A stretch of 64,000 nt of DNA from Flavobacterium cerinum (GTDB lineage Bacteria > Bacteroidota > Bacteroidia > Flavobacteriales > Flavobacteriaceae), in the NCBI RefSeq assembly GCF_024496085.1, contig NZ_CP101751.1:620001-684000 (forward strand), given 5' to 3'. Each line of letters opens with the position of its first letter. Position 1 is the stretch's first letter. Shown here piece after piece: positions 18,484 through 27,953 of the stretch. A program made the position numbers and the translations under genes. The notes under the pieces were generated by a model. That model searched no databases, had not been told where the DNA came from, and was given only the letters and a program-made list of their open reading frames with translations.

Positions 18484-20366
18484 TGGTCTTTTACCACTAA
18501 TAACGGAATCTTTATTTTATGACGAACGGCATCAACTGTGGTTCCGAACAACAAGTCTTTAAACCAATTGTGCCCGTGAGCTCCTAAAACCAGAATGTCA
18601 AAATCATTTTCATTGACTACTTTGGCGATACTCTTTTTCGGACTTCCGAAATCCAATATACTGCTCACCTGATACCCTTTGGCTTCTAACACTTTTTTGT
18701 ATTCTTCAAGGTAATAATGGTCACTTGTTGTTTCATAGTCATGTGTTTCATTTCCATGAACCATAGCTCCTACTGTTTCAACAACGTGAATAATGGTATA
18801 ATGCGCCGTTTTCCCACCTAATTGTAACGCACTGGCAATGCTTTTCTGATCGGTTTTTGAAAAATCCAATGCAATCGCAATTCTGGAATATACGATAGGT
18901 TTATCCGATTCACTCACCACAATCTCATTGATATGCGGCACCAGTTTCGGAATCGTTCTACTTTTTTCGATAAACGGTTTTACAATGATATAGAGTAGTA
19001 AAAAAGTCGCAAGTATAGCGATTGGCACTACAAACAACCAAATATAAAGCGGATGTTCCGATGTTGTAATCCAGGTACTAATTTCATCAAAAACCAGTTT
19101 TGCATTTAAAGCGACAATAATCAAGGCAACAAACCAGGACGCAATTTTGGTCCGTTTACCAATTGCAAAGCCCTGCATTTTTGTATTATCACTCACAAAA
19201 TGGATTAGCGGTATAATAGCAAATCCCAATTGTAAACTCAGAACGACCTGACTTAATAAGAGTAATTTCCCGGTTGCTTCTTCTCCGAAATAAATAATCG
19301 CAATTAAAGCCGGTACAATAGCAATCAAACGGGTTATAATTCGGCGTACCCATGGCTGAATACGTAAATTCAGGTAACCTTCCATTACAATCTGCCCCGC
19401 AAGTGTTCCGGTTATTGTCGAACTTTGACCTGCCGCGATTAGTGCCAATGCAAATAAAACCGAAGCCCAATGGGTTCCCAATAACGGTTCCAGCAAACGA
19501 TGCGCATCTTGTATTTCGGCAACTTCATGCATTCCGTTTGTATAAAAGGCGGCAGCGGCCAAAATTAAAATAGCCGCATTGACAAAAAAGGCCATATTGA
19601 GTGCCAATAAAGAATCAAAGAAATTATACCGAATCGCTTGTCGGATTCCTTTTTCACTTCGGTCAAATTTCCGGGTTTGTACCAATGAGGAATGCAAATA
19701 GAGATTATGCGGCATAACCGTCGCTCCGATAATTCCGATCGCAATATACAATGCTGTACTATCCGGTATGGATGGGATCAATCCTTTTGCAATTTCGGTA
19801 ACATCGGGTTTGGCCAGAAATAATTCAACCAAAAATGACAGTCCGATAATTGCGATTAATGCAATAATAAAGGCTTCCATTTTCCGAATACCTTTATTCA
19901 GTAAAAACAACAATAGAAAGGTATCCAGCATGGTAATACTCACTCCCCAAAGCAACGGAATATCAAATAACAACTGTAATCCGATTGCCATCCCGAGTAC
20001 CTCAGCAAGATCGCAAGCTGCAATAGCTATCTCTGCCAAAATATACAACACCATATTTACCGGACGTGAATAAGTATCGCGGGATGCCTGTGCCAAATCC
20101 CGTTGGCGAACAATTCCCAATCGCGCACTAAGACTCTGTAATAACAAAGCCATAATGTTGGACATCAGTAATACCCAAATCAGTTTATAGCCGAACTGAC
20201 TTCCTCCGGCAATATCCGTAGCCCAATTTCCCGGATCCATATAACCGACACTGACCATATAGGCCGGACCGAAAAAGGCCAGAATTTTTTTCCATACTGA
20301 AGTATTTTGTACTATCGCAACCGATTCGTGTACTTCTTCCAGTGAATTTGTTGTTTTACGCGTCAT
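18480..20366 (-). CDS. Nramp-family Mn2+/Fe2+ transporter fused to a universal stress protein domain
   Basis: 628 residues from the ATG at 20366. Residues 1 to about 465 are the Nramp/MntH transporter: DPGNWATD (metal-binding TM1) and MPHNLYLHSS (TM6) are intact. Residues about 480-628 form a universal stress protein domain (RIAIALDFSKTDQKS ... VLGAHGHNWFKDLLFGTT ... LLVVKDH) with the ATP-binding glycine loop. The fusion suggests ATP- or stress-dependent control of metal import. The DtxR/MntR-like gene ends 2 bp upstream, so both are one transcript and the regulator probably controls it. Confidence 0.93.
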   Translation of the reverse strand: MTRKTTNSLEEVHESVAIVQNTSVWKKILAFFGPAYMVSVGYMDPGNWATDIAGGSQFGYKLIWVLLMSNIMALLLQSLSARLGIVRQRDLAQASRDTYSRPVNMVLYILAEIAIAACDLAEVLGMAIGLQLLFDIPLLWGVSITMLDTFLLLFLLNKGIRKMEAFIIALIAIIGLSFLVELFLAKPDVTEIAKGLIPSIPDSTALYIAIGIIGATVMPHNLYLHSSLVQTRKFDRSEKGIRQAIRYNFFDSLLALNMAFFVNAAILILAAAAFYTNGMHEVAEIQDAHRLLEPLLGTHWASVLFALALIAAGQSSTITGTLAGQIVMEGYLNLRIQPWVRRIITRLIAIVPALIAIIYFGEEATGKLLLLSQVVLSLQLGFAIIPLIHFVSDNTKMQGFAIGKRTKIASWFVALIIVALNAKLVFDEISTWITTSEHPLYIWLFVVPIAILATFLLLYIIVKPFIEKSRTIPKLVPHINEIVVSESDKPIVYSRIAIALDFSKTDQKSIASALQLGGKTAHYTIIHVVETVGAMVHGNETHDYETTSDHYYLEEYKKVLEAKGYQVSSILDFGSPKKSIAKVVNENDFDILVLGAHGHNWFKDLLFGTTVDAVRHKIKIPLLVVKDH

Positions 20367-20368
20367 AA

Positions 20369-21025
20369 TCAAGGAGCTAATTTCACAAAAAGATTATTCG
20401 CAATCTTATTGGAAATAATCATTTCTTTTCCTTCTACAATAATTGTAAGTGACATATCAAAAGTTTCTTTTCCGACAATTTCAATTTTAGAACCCAATGC
20501 GATTTGTTGCTTATCGAGGTATTGCAGAAAAGAAGAGGACGAATCTTTGACACCGACACAGATTCCTTTTTGCCCGGTTTCAAGATCCGATAACAATTGT
20601 TTATCAATTTTTTTAATTTCACCTTTCGCATTCGGAATCGGATCACCATGCGGATCCTCTGTCGGAAATCCTAAATAAGCATCCAGTTTATTAATCAGTT
20701 TTTCCGATTTAATATGTTCCAGTTCTTCCGCTACATCATGTACCTCATCCCATGTAAAATCTAGCTTTTCCACTAGAAATACTTCCCATAAACGGTGTTT
20801 TCGCACAATCATTTTAGCCGCTAGCAATCCTTTCTCCGTTAAGGTTACCCCTTGATATTTCTGATACAATACCAATTCTTTTTCCGCCAGCTTTTTGACC
20901 ATATCGGTAACCGATGAAGCTTTACTTTCGATCATTCCGGCTATAGCATTCGTATTAACACCTCGCGGAGAGACAACGGATAAATGATATATAACTTTTA
21001 AATAGTTTTCTTCTGAATGCGTCAT
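20369..21025 (-). CDS. DtxR/MntR-family metal-dependent transcriptional regulator
   Basis: 218 residues. An N-terminal winged helix (MTHSEENYLKVIYHLS ... ASSVTDMVKKLAEKELV) is followed by a metal-binding dimerisation domain (HRLWEVFLVEKLDFTWDEVHDVAEELEH) and a C-terminal SH3/FeoA-like domain. Members repress uptake genes when Mn2+ or Fe2+ is plentiful. It is the first gene of the operon with the Nramp transporter and is divergent from a TonB-dependent receptor; a palindrome at 21080-21095 between them is a likely operator. Confidence 0.92.
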   Translation of the reverse strand: MTHSEENYLKVIYHLSVVSPRGVNTNAIAGMIESKASSVTDMVKKLAEKELVLYQKYQGVTLTEKGLLAAKMIVRKHRLWEVFLVEKLDFTWDEVHDVAEELEHIKSEKLINKLDAYLGFPTEDPHGDPIPNAKGEIKKIDKQLLSDLETGQKGICVGVKDSSSSFLQYLDKQQIALGSKIEIVGKETFDMSLTIIVEGKEMIISNKIANNLFVKLAP

Positions 21026-21061
21026 GGGGATAATTTTTACGTTTTCAAAAATACAAATTTT

Positions 21062-21096
21062 TTTGATTCAAAAATTATTTTTAGTTTTGTCTAAAT
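21062..21096 (+). promoter_or_regulatory. Promoter and overlapping metalloregulator-like palindrome before the TonB receptor
   Basis: TTTG (21062-21065) and TAGTTTTG (21082-21089, TAnnTTTG) form a promoter with a short 16-bp spacer. The second element overlaps the inverted repeat TTTAG-N6-CTAAA (21080-21095), similar in style to DtxR-family operators. A repressor bound there would block the receptor gene. Confidence 0.45.
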
Positions 21097-21126
21097 TTTA
21101 ATTTAAATCAAATCAAAAATAATATT

Positions 21127-23385
21127 GTGAGAAATCTAATTTTACTCTTTTTTACCTGCCTGTTAACGGGTTATACTGTTTCGGCTCAAACGACCGTAAA
21201 GGGAAAAGTCGCTACCGATGGTCTGCCGTTACAATATGCTAATGTTGTTATCGGAAAACTTCAAAAAGGAAGTGCGACCGATGCCGACGGAAATTTTAGT
21301 ATCGAAAATGTTGCTCCCGGCACTTATGAAATCCAGGTTACCTTTACCGGTTTCCGTTCTCAGAAAAAAAATATTACAATTGGTGACACGACAACACTTG
21401 TGGTTAATTTCGATTTAAAAGAAAATCAATCATTGGATGAAGTCGTTGTTACCGGTACACTGAAAGCGGTGAACAGACTCGAAAGCCCTGTTCCCGTTGA
21501 AGTGTACAAGCCTACTTTTTTTAAAAAGAATCCAACTTCCAACATCTTTGAAGCTTTACAAAACGTAAACGGAGTACGCCCGCAATTAAACTGTAATGTG
21601 TGTAATACCGGCGATATCCATATTAACGGACTGGAAGGTCCTTATACTCTGGTTTTGATTGACGGAATGCCGATTGTAAGCGGCTTATCAACTGTTTATG
21701 GATTATCGGGGATTCCAAATTCTTTGCTTGAACGTGTTGAAATCGTTAAAGGTCCGGCTTCGTCCTTATACGGAAGTGAGGCCGTTGGCGGATTAATTAA
21801 CATTATCACCAAAAGCCCGAAAACGGCTCCGGTATTTTCAGCAGATGCTTTCGGAACCAGTTGGGGCGAATTCAATGCCGATCTGGGTTTTAAATCGAAT
21901 ATCGGAAAATCGGTATCTTTTTTAACCGGTGTAAATTATTTCAACTATAGCAATCCGATCGATAAAAACAATGATAATTTCACCGATGTAACACTACAAG
22001 ATCGGGTTTCTGTTTTCCAAAAATGGAATTTTAACCGAAAAAGCAACAAACTGTTTTCTATAGCCGGGCGATATTTTTATGAAGATCGTTGGGGCGGTGA
22101 AATGCAATGGGAGAAGAAATACCGTGGCGGTGATCAAGTTTACGGCGAGAGTATTTATACCAAACGATGGGAATTAATCGGCGCCTATGAATTACCGATA
22201 GCTGAAAAAATGCTTTTTTCATTTTCTTATACGGACCACGATCAGAATTCCGTATATGGTAATTCTCCTTTTATGGCTGTACAGCGAATCGGTTTCGGAC
22301 AGTTGACCTGGGATAAAAAAATTAAAAATCACGATTTATTATTCGGTACGGCATTGCGTTATCAATTGTACAACGACAATACTCCGGCAACCAATACCGC
22401 CGATGAAACCTGGATTCCGAGTCTTTTTGTACAGGATGAGATCTCTTTTGCAAAAAAACACAGTATTCTCTTAGGAGCGCGTTACGATTATAACAGCAAT
22501 CACGGTTCTATTTTTACGCCCCGTTTTGCTTACAAATGGAAAGTAAACGACAATAATATTATTCGTTTAAATGCCGGAACCGGTTTCCGTATTGTAAATC
22601 TGTTTACCGAAGAACACGCAGCTCTTACCGGCTCGCGTGAAGTAATTGTCGTAGGCGATTTAAAACCGGAGCGTTCCTATAATGTCAATTTGAATTATTT
22701 GAAGAAATTCTATAGTCAAAACGGGAACTTTATCGGTATTGAAACCAGTGCATGGTATACTTATTTTACCAATTCGATTATTCCGGATTATGACACCAAC
22801 CCGAATCAGATCATATACAAAAATCTTGACGGACATGCTATTACCAAAGGGATCAGCGCCAATATCGACATGGTTTTTAATAACGGTATAAAAGTCATTT
22901 TAGGCGCGACATATATGGATGTAAACAAAACCGAAAACGGCGTTACCACTCGTCAGATGCTAACAGAACGTTTTTCGGGAACCTGGGCGGTTTCATATCG
23001 GATTCCGAAACTTTTCCTGGATATTGATTATACCGGAAATTTGTACGGTCCGATGCGATTACCATTGCTTGGTCCATTGGATCCGCGTAAAGAATATTCT
23101 CCTACCTGGAGCATTCAAAATATTCAGTTAACTTTTAACAAACTGAAAAATTTCGAAATTTATGGTGGTGTAAAAAACTTGTTGAACTGGACTCCAAATA
23201 AAGGAAACCCTTTTATTATTGCCCGGGCAAACGATCCTTTTGACCAAAATGTACAACATGACAATAACGGAAATGTAATCGCAACGCCCGATAATCCCTA
23301 TGCATTGACTTTTGATCCAAGTTATGTTTATGGTCCGAATCAAGGCATTCGCGGATTTTTAGGATTGCGCTATACTTTAAAATAA
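21127..23385 (+). CDS. TonB-dependent receptor, probably for a metal or metal complex
   Basis: 752 residues with a GTG start. Signal peptide (ends VSAQ), CarboxypepD_reg-like domain (about 22-108), plug domain (EVVVTGTLKAVNRLESPVPVEVY ... VLIDGMPIV ... RVEIVKGPASSLYGSEAVGG) and a 22-strand barrel ending in LGLRYTLK. The plug carries an unusual NCNVCNTGDIHI segment with two Cys. It sits in the outer membrane and imports a ligand powered by TonB. Being divergent from the MntR-like gene suggests Mn or Fe. A thioredoxin-like gene overlaps its stop by 1 bp (TAATG). Confidence 0.92.
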   Translation: MRNLILLFFTCLLTGYTVSAQTTVKGKVATDGLPLQYANVVIGKLQKGSATDADGNFSIENVAPGTYEIQVTFTGFRSQKKNITIGDTTTLVVNFDLKENQSLDEVVVTGTLKAVNRLESPVPVEVYKPTFFKKNPTSNIFEALQNVNGVRPQLNCNVCNTGDIHINGLEGPYTLVLIDGMPIVSGLSTVYGLSGIPNSLLERVEIVKGPASSLYGSEAVGGLINIITKSPKTAPVFSADAFGTSWGEFNADLGFKSNIGKSVSFLTGVNYFNYSNPIDKNNDNFTDVTLQDRVSVFQKWNFNRKSNKLFSIAGRYFYEDRWGGEMQWEKKYRGGDQVYGESIYTKRWELIGAYELPIAEKMLFSFSYTDHDQNSVYGNSPFMAVQRIGFGQLTWDKKIKNHDLLFGTALRYQLYNDNTPATNTADETWIPSLFVQDEISFAKKHSILLGARYDYNSNHGSIFTPRFAYKWKVNDNNIIRLNAGTGFRIVNLFTEEHAALTGSREVIVVGDLKPERSYNVNLNYLKKFYSQNGNFIGIETSAWYTYFTNSIIPDYDTNPNQIIYKNLDGHAITKGISANIDMVFNNGIKVILGATYMDVNKTENGVTTRQMLTERFSGTWAVSYRIPKLFLDIDYTGNLYGPMRLPLLGPLDPRKEYSPTWSIQNIQLTFNKLKNFEIYGGVKNLLNWTPNKGNPFIIARANDPFDQNVQHDNNGNVIATPDNPYALTFDPSYVYGPNQGIRGFLGLRYTLK

Positions 23386-23855
23386 TGAAAAAAGTCGTCT
23401 TGTTTTTAGTGTTCTTCTTTTGGGTGATTCCTCCGGGATTTGCCCAATTGAAAACCTATACCTTTGAAGAAGCCGAGCTACTTTCCAAACAACATCCGAA
23501 ACCATATTTTGTTTTTGTCCACACATCCTGGTGCAAATATTGTAAGATGATGGAGAAAACAACTTTTCAAAATCCGGAAGTCATTTCCATCTTAAACGAC
23601 AATTTTTATTTTATTTCGTTTGATGCCGAAAATCAAAATCCGGTTCGATTTCGGGAACACACTTTTTATTTTCATCCTACAGGAACCAACACCGGTTACC
23701 ATGAACTGGCCTATCAACTCGCTATGGTGAACGGTCAACTCTCATTTCCGACAATCACGTTACTAAACCCGGAAACGGAAATCCTTTATCAACACGTTAA
23801 TTTCCTTAACGTTAAATCTTTAAAAGTTATACTATCTCAAGTGATGAGAAATTAA
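23385..23855 (+). CDS. Periplasmic thioredoxin-fold protein
   Basis: 156 residues with a signal peptide (ends GFAQ) and a thioredoxin fold with active site WCKYC (residues about 46-50) followed by KMMEKTTFQNPEV. A later segment LSFPTITLLNP supplies the cis-Pro. This DUF255/DsbD-gamma-like type is a periplasmic reductase. Its 1-bp overlap with the receptor gene suggests that it keeps Cys residues of the receptor or of a bound metal in the reduced state; that link is inference. Confidence 0.85.
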   Translation: MKKVVLFLVFFFWVIPPGFAQLKTYTFEEAELLSKQHPKPYFVFVHTSWCKYCKMMEKTTFQNPEVISILNDNFYFISFDAENQNPVRFREHTFYFHPTGTNTGYHELAYQLAMVNGQLSFPTITLLNPETEILYQHVNFLNVKSLKVILSQVMRN

Positions 23856-24188
23856 ATTTCTATACTTATTTAACCCAGAAGTTCATTTTTCGATACAAAG
23901 TGTCGGAAAAATATTTTTTTATTTTCTTTTTCCAAAAATTACATTTCTTATAATTATTGCGCTTTAAATTTCATAACCCGACATTAATTTCAAATCAAAA
24001 ACTATGTATACATCAAATAAATGTTAAAAAAAATACAATACAACAACCCAAACCCGGATTAAATATTTCATCAAAAAAATCAAACAAATTGATTTTCAGC
24101 ACTATAAAAATACATTCACATTCCCTTTTTTAATTTTTCTGAAAACTATACATTTGCATTACTTTTATTAAGTCTAAATAATACAATA
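23856..24188. other. AT-rich intergenic region with promoter of the second TonB receptor
   Basis: No gene seen. It contains the promoter and palindrome at 24149-24180; the rest is A/T-rich without a clear terminator. Confidence 0.6.
24149..24180 (+). promoter_or_regulatory. Promoter and palindrome before the siderophore receptor
   Basis: TACATTTG (24149-24156) is an exact TAnnTTTG element. The near-perfect palindrome TATTAAGTCTAAATA (24166-24180) covers the expected start of transcription, a suitable repressor site for a Fur- or DtxR-type metalloregulator. Confidence 0.5.
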
Positions 24189-26564
24189 ATGCGTTTTTTA
24201 TCATTTCTACTCCTTTCTCTTTTTTTCAGTCTGACCACACTAGCACAAAACGGTTCATTAAAAGGGACTATTACCGATGAAAATAACAATCTGGTAGCTC
24301 ATGCAAGCGTTATTATCGCAGAGTCAAATCAGACAACAATTACCGATGCTTCCGGAAATTATGAATTTTCAAATCTGGTTTACGGAAAATACACTCTTAA
24401 AGTAACCAGTCTTTCATACAAGACTGAATCTGTTGTCATTACTATTGACAAACCGAATACCTCAGTAAATTTCAAATTAAAAGTAAACGAACAGATGCTG
24501 GACGAAGTAGAAGTATTCGGTAAAAGAAACAAACAGCCGGAAAAACTTCAGGCCTTAACACGTTTACCTTTAAAGCCAAGTGAGCAAATACAGAGTATCT
24601 CTATCATTTCGTCCAAACTGATCGAGCAGCAAGGTAACCTTACCATTTCGGATGCTACTAAAAATGTACCGGGTGTTTATACTTTTGCTACTTACGGAAA
24701 CAAACGTGAAAGTATGTCTTCCCGTGGATTCAGAGGTATTCCGATTTTAAAAAACGGTGTGCGGGTTAATTCGGATTTCCGCGGTGTCGGAATTTTAACG
24801 GATGCCAGCGGAATCGACAATATCCAGGTTTTAAAAGGAACGGCTGCCATTACTCAGGGTGTTGCTACCGACATCGGAAGCCCCGGAGGTGTAATTAATA
24901 TTGTAACCAAAACCCCTAAGTTTCAATCCGGTGGAGAAGTATCACTACGTGGCGGTAGCTGGGGATTATTCCGTCCTACTTTCGATGTGTACGGCCCAAT
25001 AGACGATAACGAGAAAATCGCTTTCCGTGTAAATGGTGCCTACGAAAGAAGCGATAGCTACAGAAGTATGATTTCCAGTGAACGACTTTATTTTAATCCG
25101 TCATTACAATGGAAAGCCAACGATAAAACCACGATTACCGTAGAGATGGATTATCTGGACGATAGCCGGACTCCGGATTTAGGAACCGTTAATCTGGCCG
25201 GAAATGATGTAAATGCTATCTACGATTTACCGCATGATAAATTTTTAGGCTTTAAATCGGACCGTGTTTCGACTAAAAATGCAACCTATACGATTCGTGT
25301 AGACCGAAAATTAAACGATACTTTCTCATTGCGCGCGGCTTATTTTAAATCGGATCTCGCTCTTGACGATACCGGAGCAAGCCTGTCGCAACTGGCTTCA
25401 AGCTTTAACGAGCGCAAACGTTCGATCAGCAATAGCACGCGAAAAGATGTAAACGATGTATTGCAATTGGATTTAATCGGACAGGATGTACAAACCGGTT
25501 TTGTAAAACATACTTTTCAGGCCGGTATGGATTATTCCAGTAGTAACGTTTCGACAACCAATTCCAAATCGGTTGTAATTGACACTATTAATGTTTTCGG
25601 ATCTATCCCTAATAATTATCCGACACCAAATAATGCCTTACCATTTGGTAGTTCCGAGGATTCCAAAACAAGAGCAATGGGCTTATTGGTTCAGGATATG
25701 ATGACGTGGAATAAATGGTTAAAAACATTTGTCGGATTGCGTTACAGCAGTGTAGAAATCACTAAATCAAGTGTCGTGGGAACACAACGCAATGATGCCT
25801 GGAACCCTTTGGCCGGTGTAATTGTTTCTCCTACGCAAAATATTAACCTTTTCGGTTCCTATACAAACAGTTCTAATCCAAGAAGCGCCACTTTATTAAG
25901 TAAGGATGGAGAAGAATTGGGTAACGAAAGATGGGATCAGTTTGAAGCCGGTTTTAAAACCACCTGGATTAACGACCGACTGCGTTTTAACCTGACTTTA
26001 TTTAAAATTAACAACAGAGATATGAACCTTCCGGTTTACGATGAAAACTGGGTAGCTACCGGCTATTATCAAAAAGGAGGTAATGACGAGCGTAAGGGGA
26101 TTGAAGTGGAATTATCCGGTAGAATTCTGGAAAATCTTGAAGTGATTACCGGTTATTCGTATATCGATGCGCAATACAAAGAACATACAGCTTATGTGTA
26201 TAACTCGTCGCCGTTAAATACACCGAAACATACTTTTAATGCCTGGGCTAATTATACGTTTACCGGTACTTTAAAAGGGTTATCGTTAGGTGCCGGAGCA
26301 TATTATACCGGAAAAAGACCAATGAACGACTGGTCGGCAGGAGCCGTAACTCACGAAGGAATTGTTCCCGGTCAAAAACCTTTCGACATTGATGCGTATA
26401 TGAATGTGAATGTTCAGGCTGCCTACAAATTTGATCAGCATTGGGGAGTTCGTTTGTTTATTAACAACATCTTTAATGAGATCGGATATAATGCCTACCG
26501 TACCTCTTTTATTAATCAAACCGATCCGAGAAATATTTCCGGTATGCTTACGTACCGTTTTTAA
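24189..26564 (+). CDS. TonB-dependent siderophore receptor
   Basis: 791 residues: signal peptide (ends TLAQ), CarboxypepD_reg-like domain (about 22-100), plug (KLQALTRLPLKPSEQIQSISI, a FecA/FhuA-like siderophore-receptor plug start, and VLKGTAAITQG) and a barrel ending in GMLTYRF. Motifs NVNVQAAYKF and LFINNIFNE near the end match the ferric-siderophore receptor family. It imports Fe(III)-siderophores across the outer membrane. It is a single gene followed by a strong terminator, and its promoter carries a candidate iron box. Confidence 0.92.
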   Translation: MRFLSFLLLSLFFSLTTLAQNGSLKGTITDENNNLVAHASVIIAESNQTTITDASGNYEFSNLVYGKYTLKVTSLSYKTESVVITIDKPNTSVNFKLKVNEQMLDEVEVFGKRNKQPEKLQALTRLPLKPSEQIQSISIISSKLIEQQGNLTISDATKNVPGVYTFATYGNKRESMSSRGFRGIPILKNGVRVNSDFRGVGILTDASGIDNIQVLKGTAAITQGVATDIGSPGGVINIVTKTPKFQSGGEVSLRGGSWGLFRPTFDVYGPIDDNEKIAFRVNGAYERSDSYRSMISSERLYFNPSLQWKANDKTTITVEMDYLDDSRTPDLGTVNLAGNDVNAIYDLPHDKFLGFKSDRVSTKNATYTIRVDRKLNDTFSLRAAYFKSDLALDDTGASLSQLASSFNERKRSISNSTRKDVNDVLQLDLIGQDVQTGFVKHTFQAGMDYSSSNVSTTNSKSVVIDTINVFGSIPNNYPTPNNALPFGSSEDSKTRAMGLLVQDMMTWNKWLKTFVGLRYSSVEITKSSVVGTQRNDAWNPLAGVIVSPTQNINLFGSYTNSSNPRSATLLSKDGEELGNERWDQFEAGFKTTWINDRLRFNLTLFKINNRDMNLPVYDENWVATGYYQKGGNDERKGIEVELSGRILENLEVITGYSYIDAQYKEHTAYVYNSSPLNTPKHTFNAWANYTFTGTLKGLSLGAGAYYTGKRPMNDWSAGAVTHEGIVPGQKPFDIDAYMNVNVQAAYKFDQHWGVRLFINNIFNEIGYNAYRTSFINQTDPRNISGMLTYRF

Positions 26565-26581
26565 TTCTGAAACCTTATAAC

Positions 26582-26608
26582 AAAGACCCCGAAAAAGGGT
26601 CTTTTTTT
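26582..26608 (+). terminator. Terminator after the siderophore receptor
   Basis: AAAGACCC / GGGTCTTT stem with a short A-rich loop and a run of T residues. Confidence 0.88.
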
Positions 26609-26680
26609 ATTGATACCGGAATCGGGATACAATAACAAATCTTTATGAATCTGACAATTCTCAGATAGGATAAAACTTTG

Positions 26681-26688
26681 TAACTTTG
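26681..26688 (+). promoter_or_regulatory. -7 element of the bacilliredoxin gene
   Basis: TAACTTTG is an exact TAnnTTTG match, 28 nt before the ATG at 26717. Confidence 0.5.
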
Positions 26689-26716
26689 TACACTAAACAT
26701 CATAAAAAGAATTGTT

Positions 26717-27127
26717 ATGTATCCAGAAGAAATGGTAAAACCAATGCGCGCTGAATTATCAGACGTTGGTTTTCAGGAATTATATAGTGCCGAAGAAGTA
26801 GAAAACGCCCTTTCAAAAGAAGGAACTACTTTAGTGGTTGTAAACTCGGTTTGTGGTTGTGCTGCAAGAAATGCACGTCCGGGAGCTCGAATGAGTCTTG
26901 ATAACGGTAAAAAACCGGATCAGTTAATTACGGTTTTCGCCGGAGTAGATAAAGATGCAGTTGATGCTGCCCGTCAACACATGTTCCCGTTCCCTCCTTC
27001 ATCGCCAAGTATGGCTTTGTTTAAAAACGGAGAATTGGTTCATATGTTAGAGCGTCATCATATTGAGGGTCGTCCTGCTGAAATGATTGCGGACAATCTG
27101 AAAGATGCTTATAACGAATACTGTTAA
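26717..27127 (+). CDS. BrxA/BrxB-family bacilliredoxin (YphP/YqiW)
   Basis: 136 residues, the family's normal length. The active-site motif is in NSVCGCAARNARPG (CGC). In Firmicutes these proteins remove bacillithiol from oxidised proteins; in Bacteroidota, which also make bacillithiol in many genera, the same role is likely. It is cytoplasmic. It forms a single-gene unit between its own promoter and terminator. Confidence 0.92.
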   Translation: MYPEEMVKPMRAELSDVGFQELYSAEEVENALSKEGTTLVVVNSVCGCAARNARPGARMSLDNGKKPDQLITVFAGVDKDAVDAARQHMFPFPPSSPSMALFKNGELVHMLERHHIEGRPAEMIADNLKDAYNEYC

Positions 27128-27146
27128 TTTTGTTTTACAAAATAAT

Positions 27147-27175
27147 GAAAACCACGTTAAAACGTGGTTTTTTTA
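27147..27175 (+). terminator. Terminator after the bacilliredoxin gene
   Basis: AAAACCACGTT / AACGTGGTTTT hairpin with a T run, 20 bp after the stop. Confidence 0.88.
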
Positions 27176-27189
27176 TTTATTGATTTCTG

Positions 27190-27197
27190 TATCTTTG
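27190..27197 (+). promoter_or_regulatory. -7 element of the acyltransferase gene
   Basis: TATCTTTG followed by C is an ideal TAnnTTTG element, 17 nt before the chosen ATG at 27215. It argues against the longer reading frame from 27164. Confidence 0.6.
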
Positions 27198-27214
27198 CGC
27201 CAAATATCCACATA

Positions 27215-27949
27215 ATGCAAAAAATAGTTTCTTATCCGTTATCCGTTATTTACTACCTGTTTTTCGGATTATGTTTAGTGATTTTTCACCCTATACAATG
27301 GATCTGCCTAAACGTTTTCGGTTATCAGGCTCATAAAAAAAGTGTGGATTATCTGAATTTTTTACTAACCAAGTGTACTAATCTTCTCGGAACAACCTAT
27401 ACATTCGAACACAAAGACCGAATTCCGCAAAATGTTCCGGTAATTTTCGTAGCCAATCATCAGAGTATGTACGACATTATAGGTATTATATGGTACTTAC
27501 GTCGTTCCCATCCGAAGTTTGTCAGTAAAAAAGAATTAGGAAAAGGAATTCCCAGTGTTTCATACAATTTAAGACATGGCGGTTCCGTTCTTATAGACAG
27601 AAAAGATCCGAAACAAGCATTGCCAACCATCAAAGGTTTGGCTGATTATATTGAAAAATACAATCGTTCAGCTGTAATTTTCCCGGAAGGCACCCGAAGC
27701 AAAACCGGTGCTCCGAAAAAATTCTCCGAAAACGGTTTGAAAATTTTGTGCAAATATGCCCCATCGGCTTATATTGTTCCGATATCCATTAACAATTCCT
27801 GGAAAATGGCTCGTTACGGACTTTTCCCGGTTGGACTGGGTAATAATTTAAAATTCACTATTCACGAACCCTTTGCAGTGAAAGACTATTCCTTTACGGA
27901 AATTATGGAAAAGACAGAAAATGCAGTGGTACAGGGAATAAAATACTAA
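27215..27949 (+). CDS. 1-acyl-sn-glycerol-3-phosphate acyltransferase (PlsC type)
   Basis: 244 residues from ATG 27215. An N-terminal membrane helix is followed by the acyltransferase motifs NHQSMYDII (NHxxxxD, catalytic) and FPEGTRS (substrate phosphate binding). It transfers an acyl chain to lysophosphatidic acid in membrane phospholipid synthesis. The acyl-ACP desaturase gene begins 4 bp later, so lipid assembly and unsaturation are coupled in one operon. Confidence 0.9.
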   Translation: MQKIVSYPLSVIYYLFFGLCLVIFHPIQWICLNVFGYQAHKKSVDYLNFLLTKCTNLLGTTYTFEHKDRIPQNVPVIFVANHQSMYDIIGIIWYLRRSHPKFVSKKELGKGIPSVSYNLRHGGSVLIDRKDPKQALPTIKGLADYIEKYNRSAVIFPEGTRSKTGAPKKFSENGLKILCKYAPSAYIVPISINNSWKMARYGLFPVGLGNNLKFTIHEPFAVKDYSFTEIMEKTENAVVQGIKY

Positions 27950-27953
27950 GATT

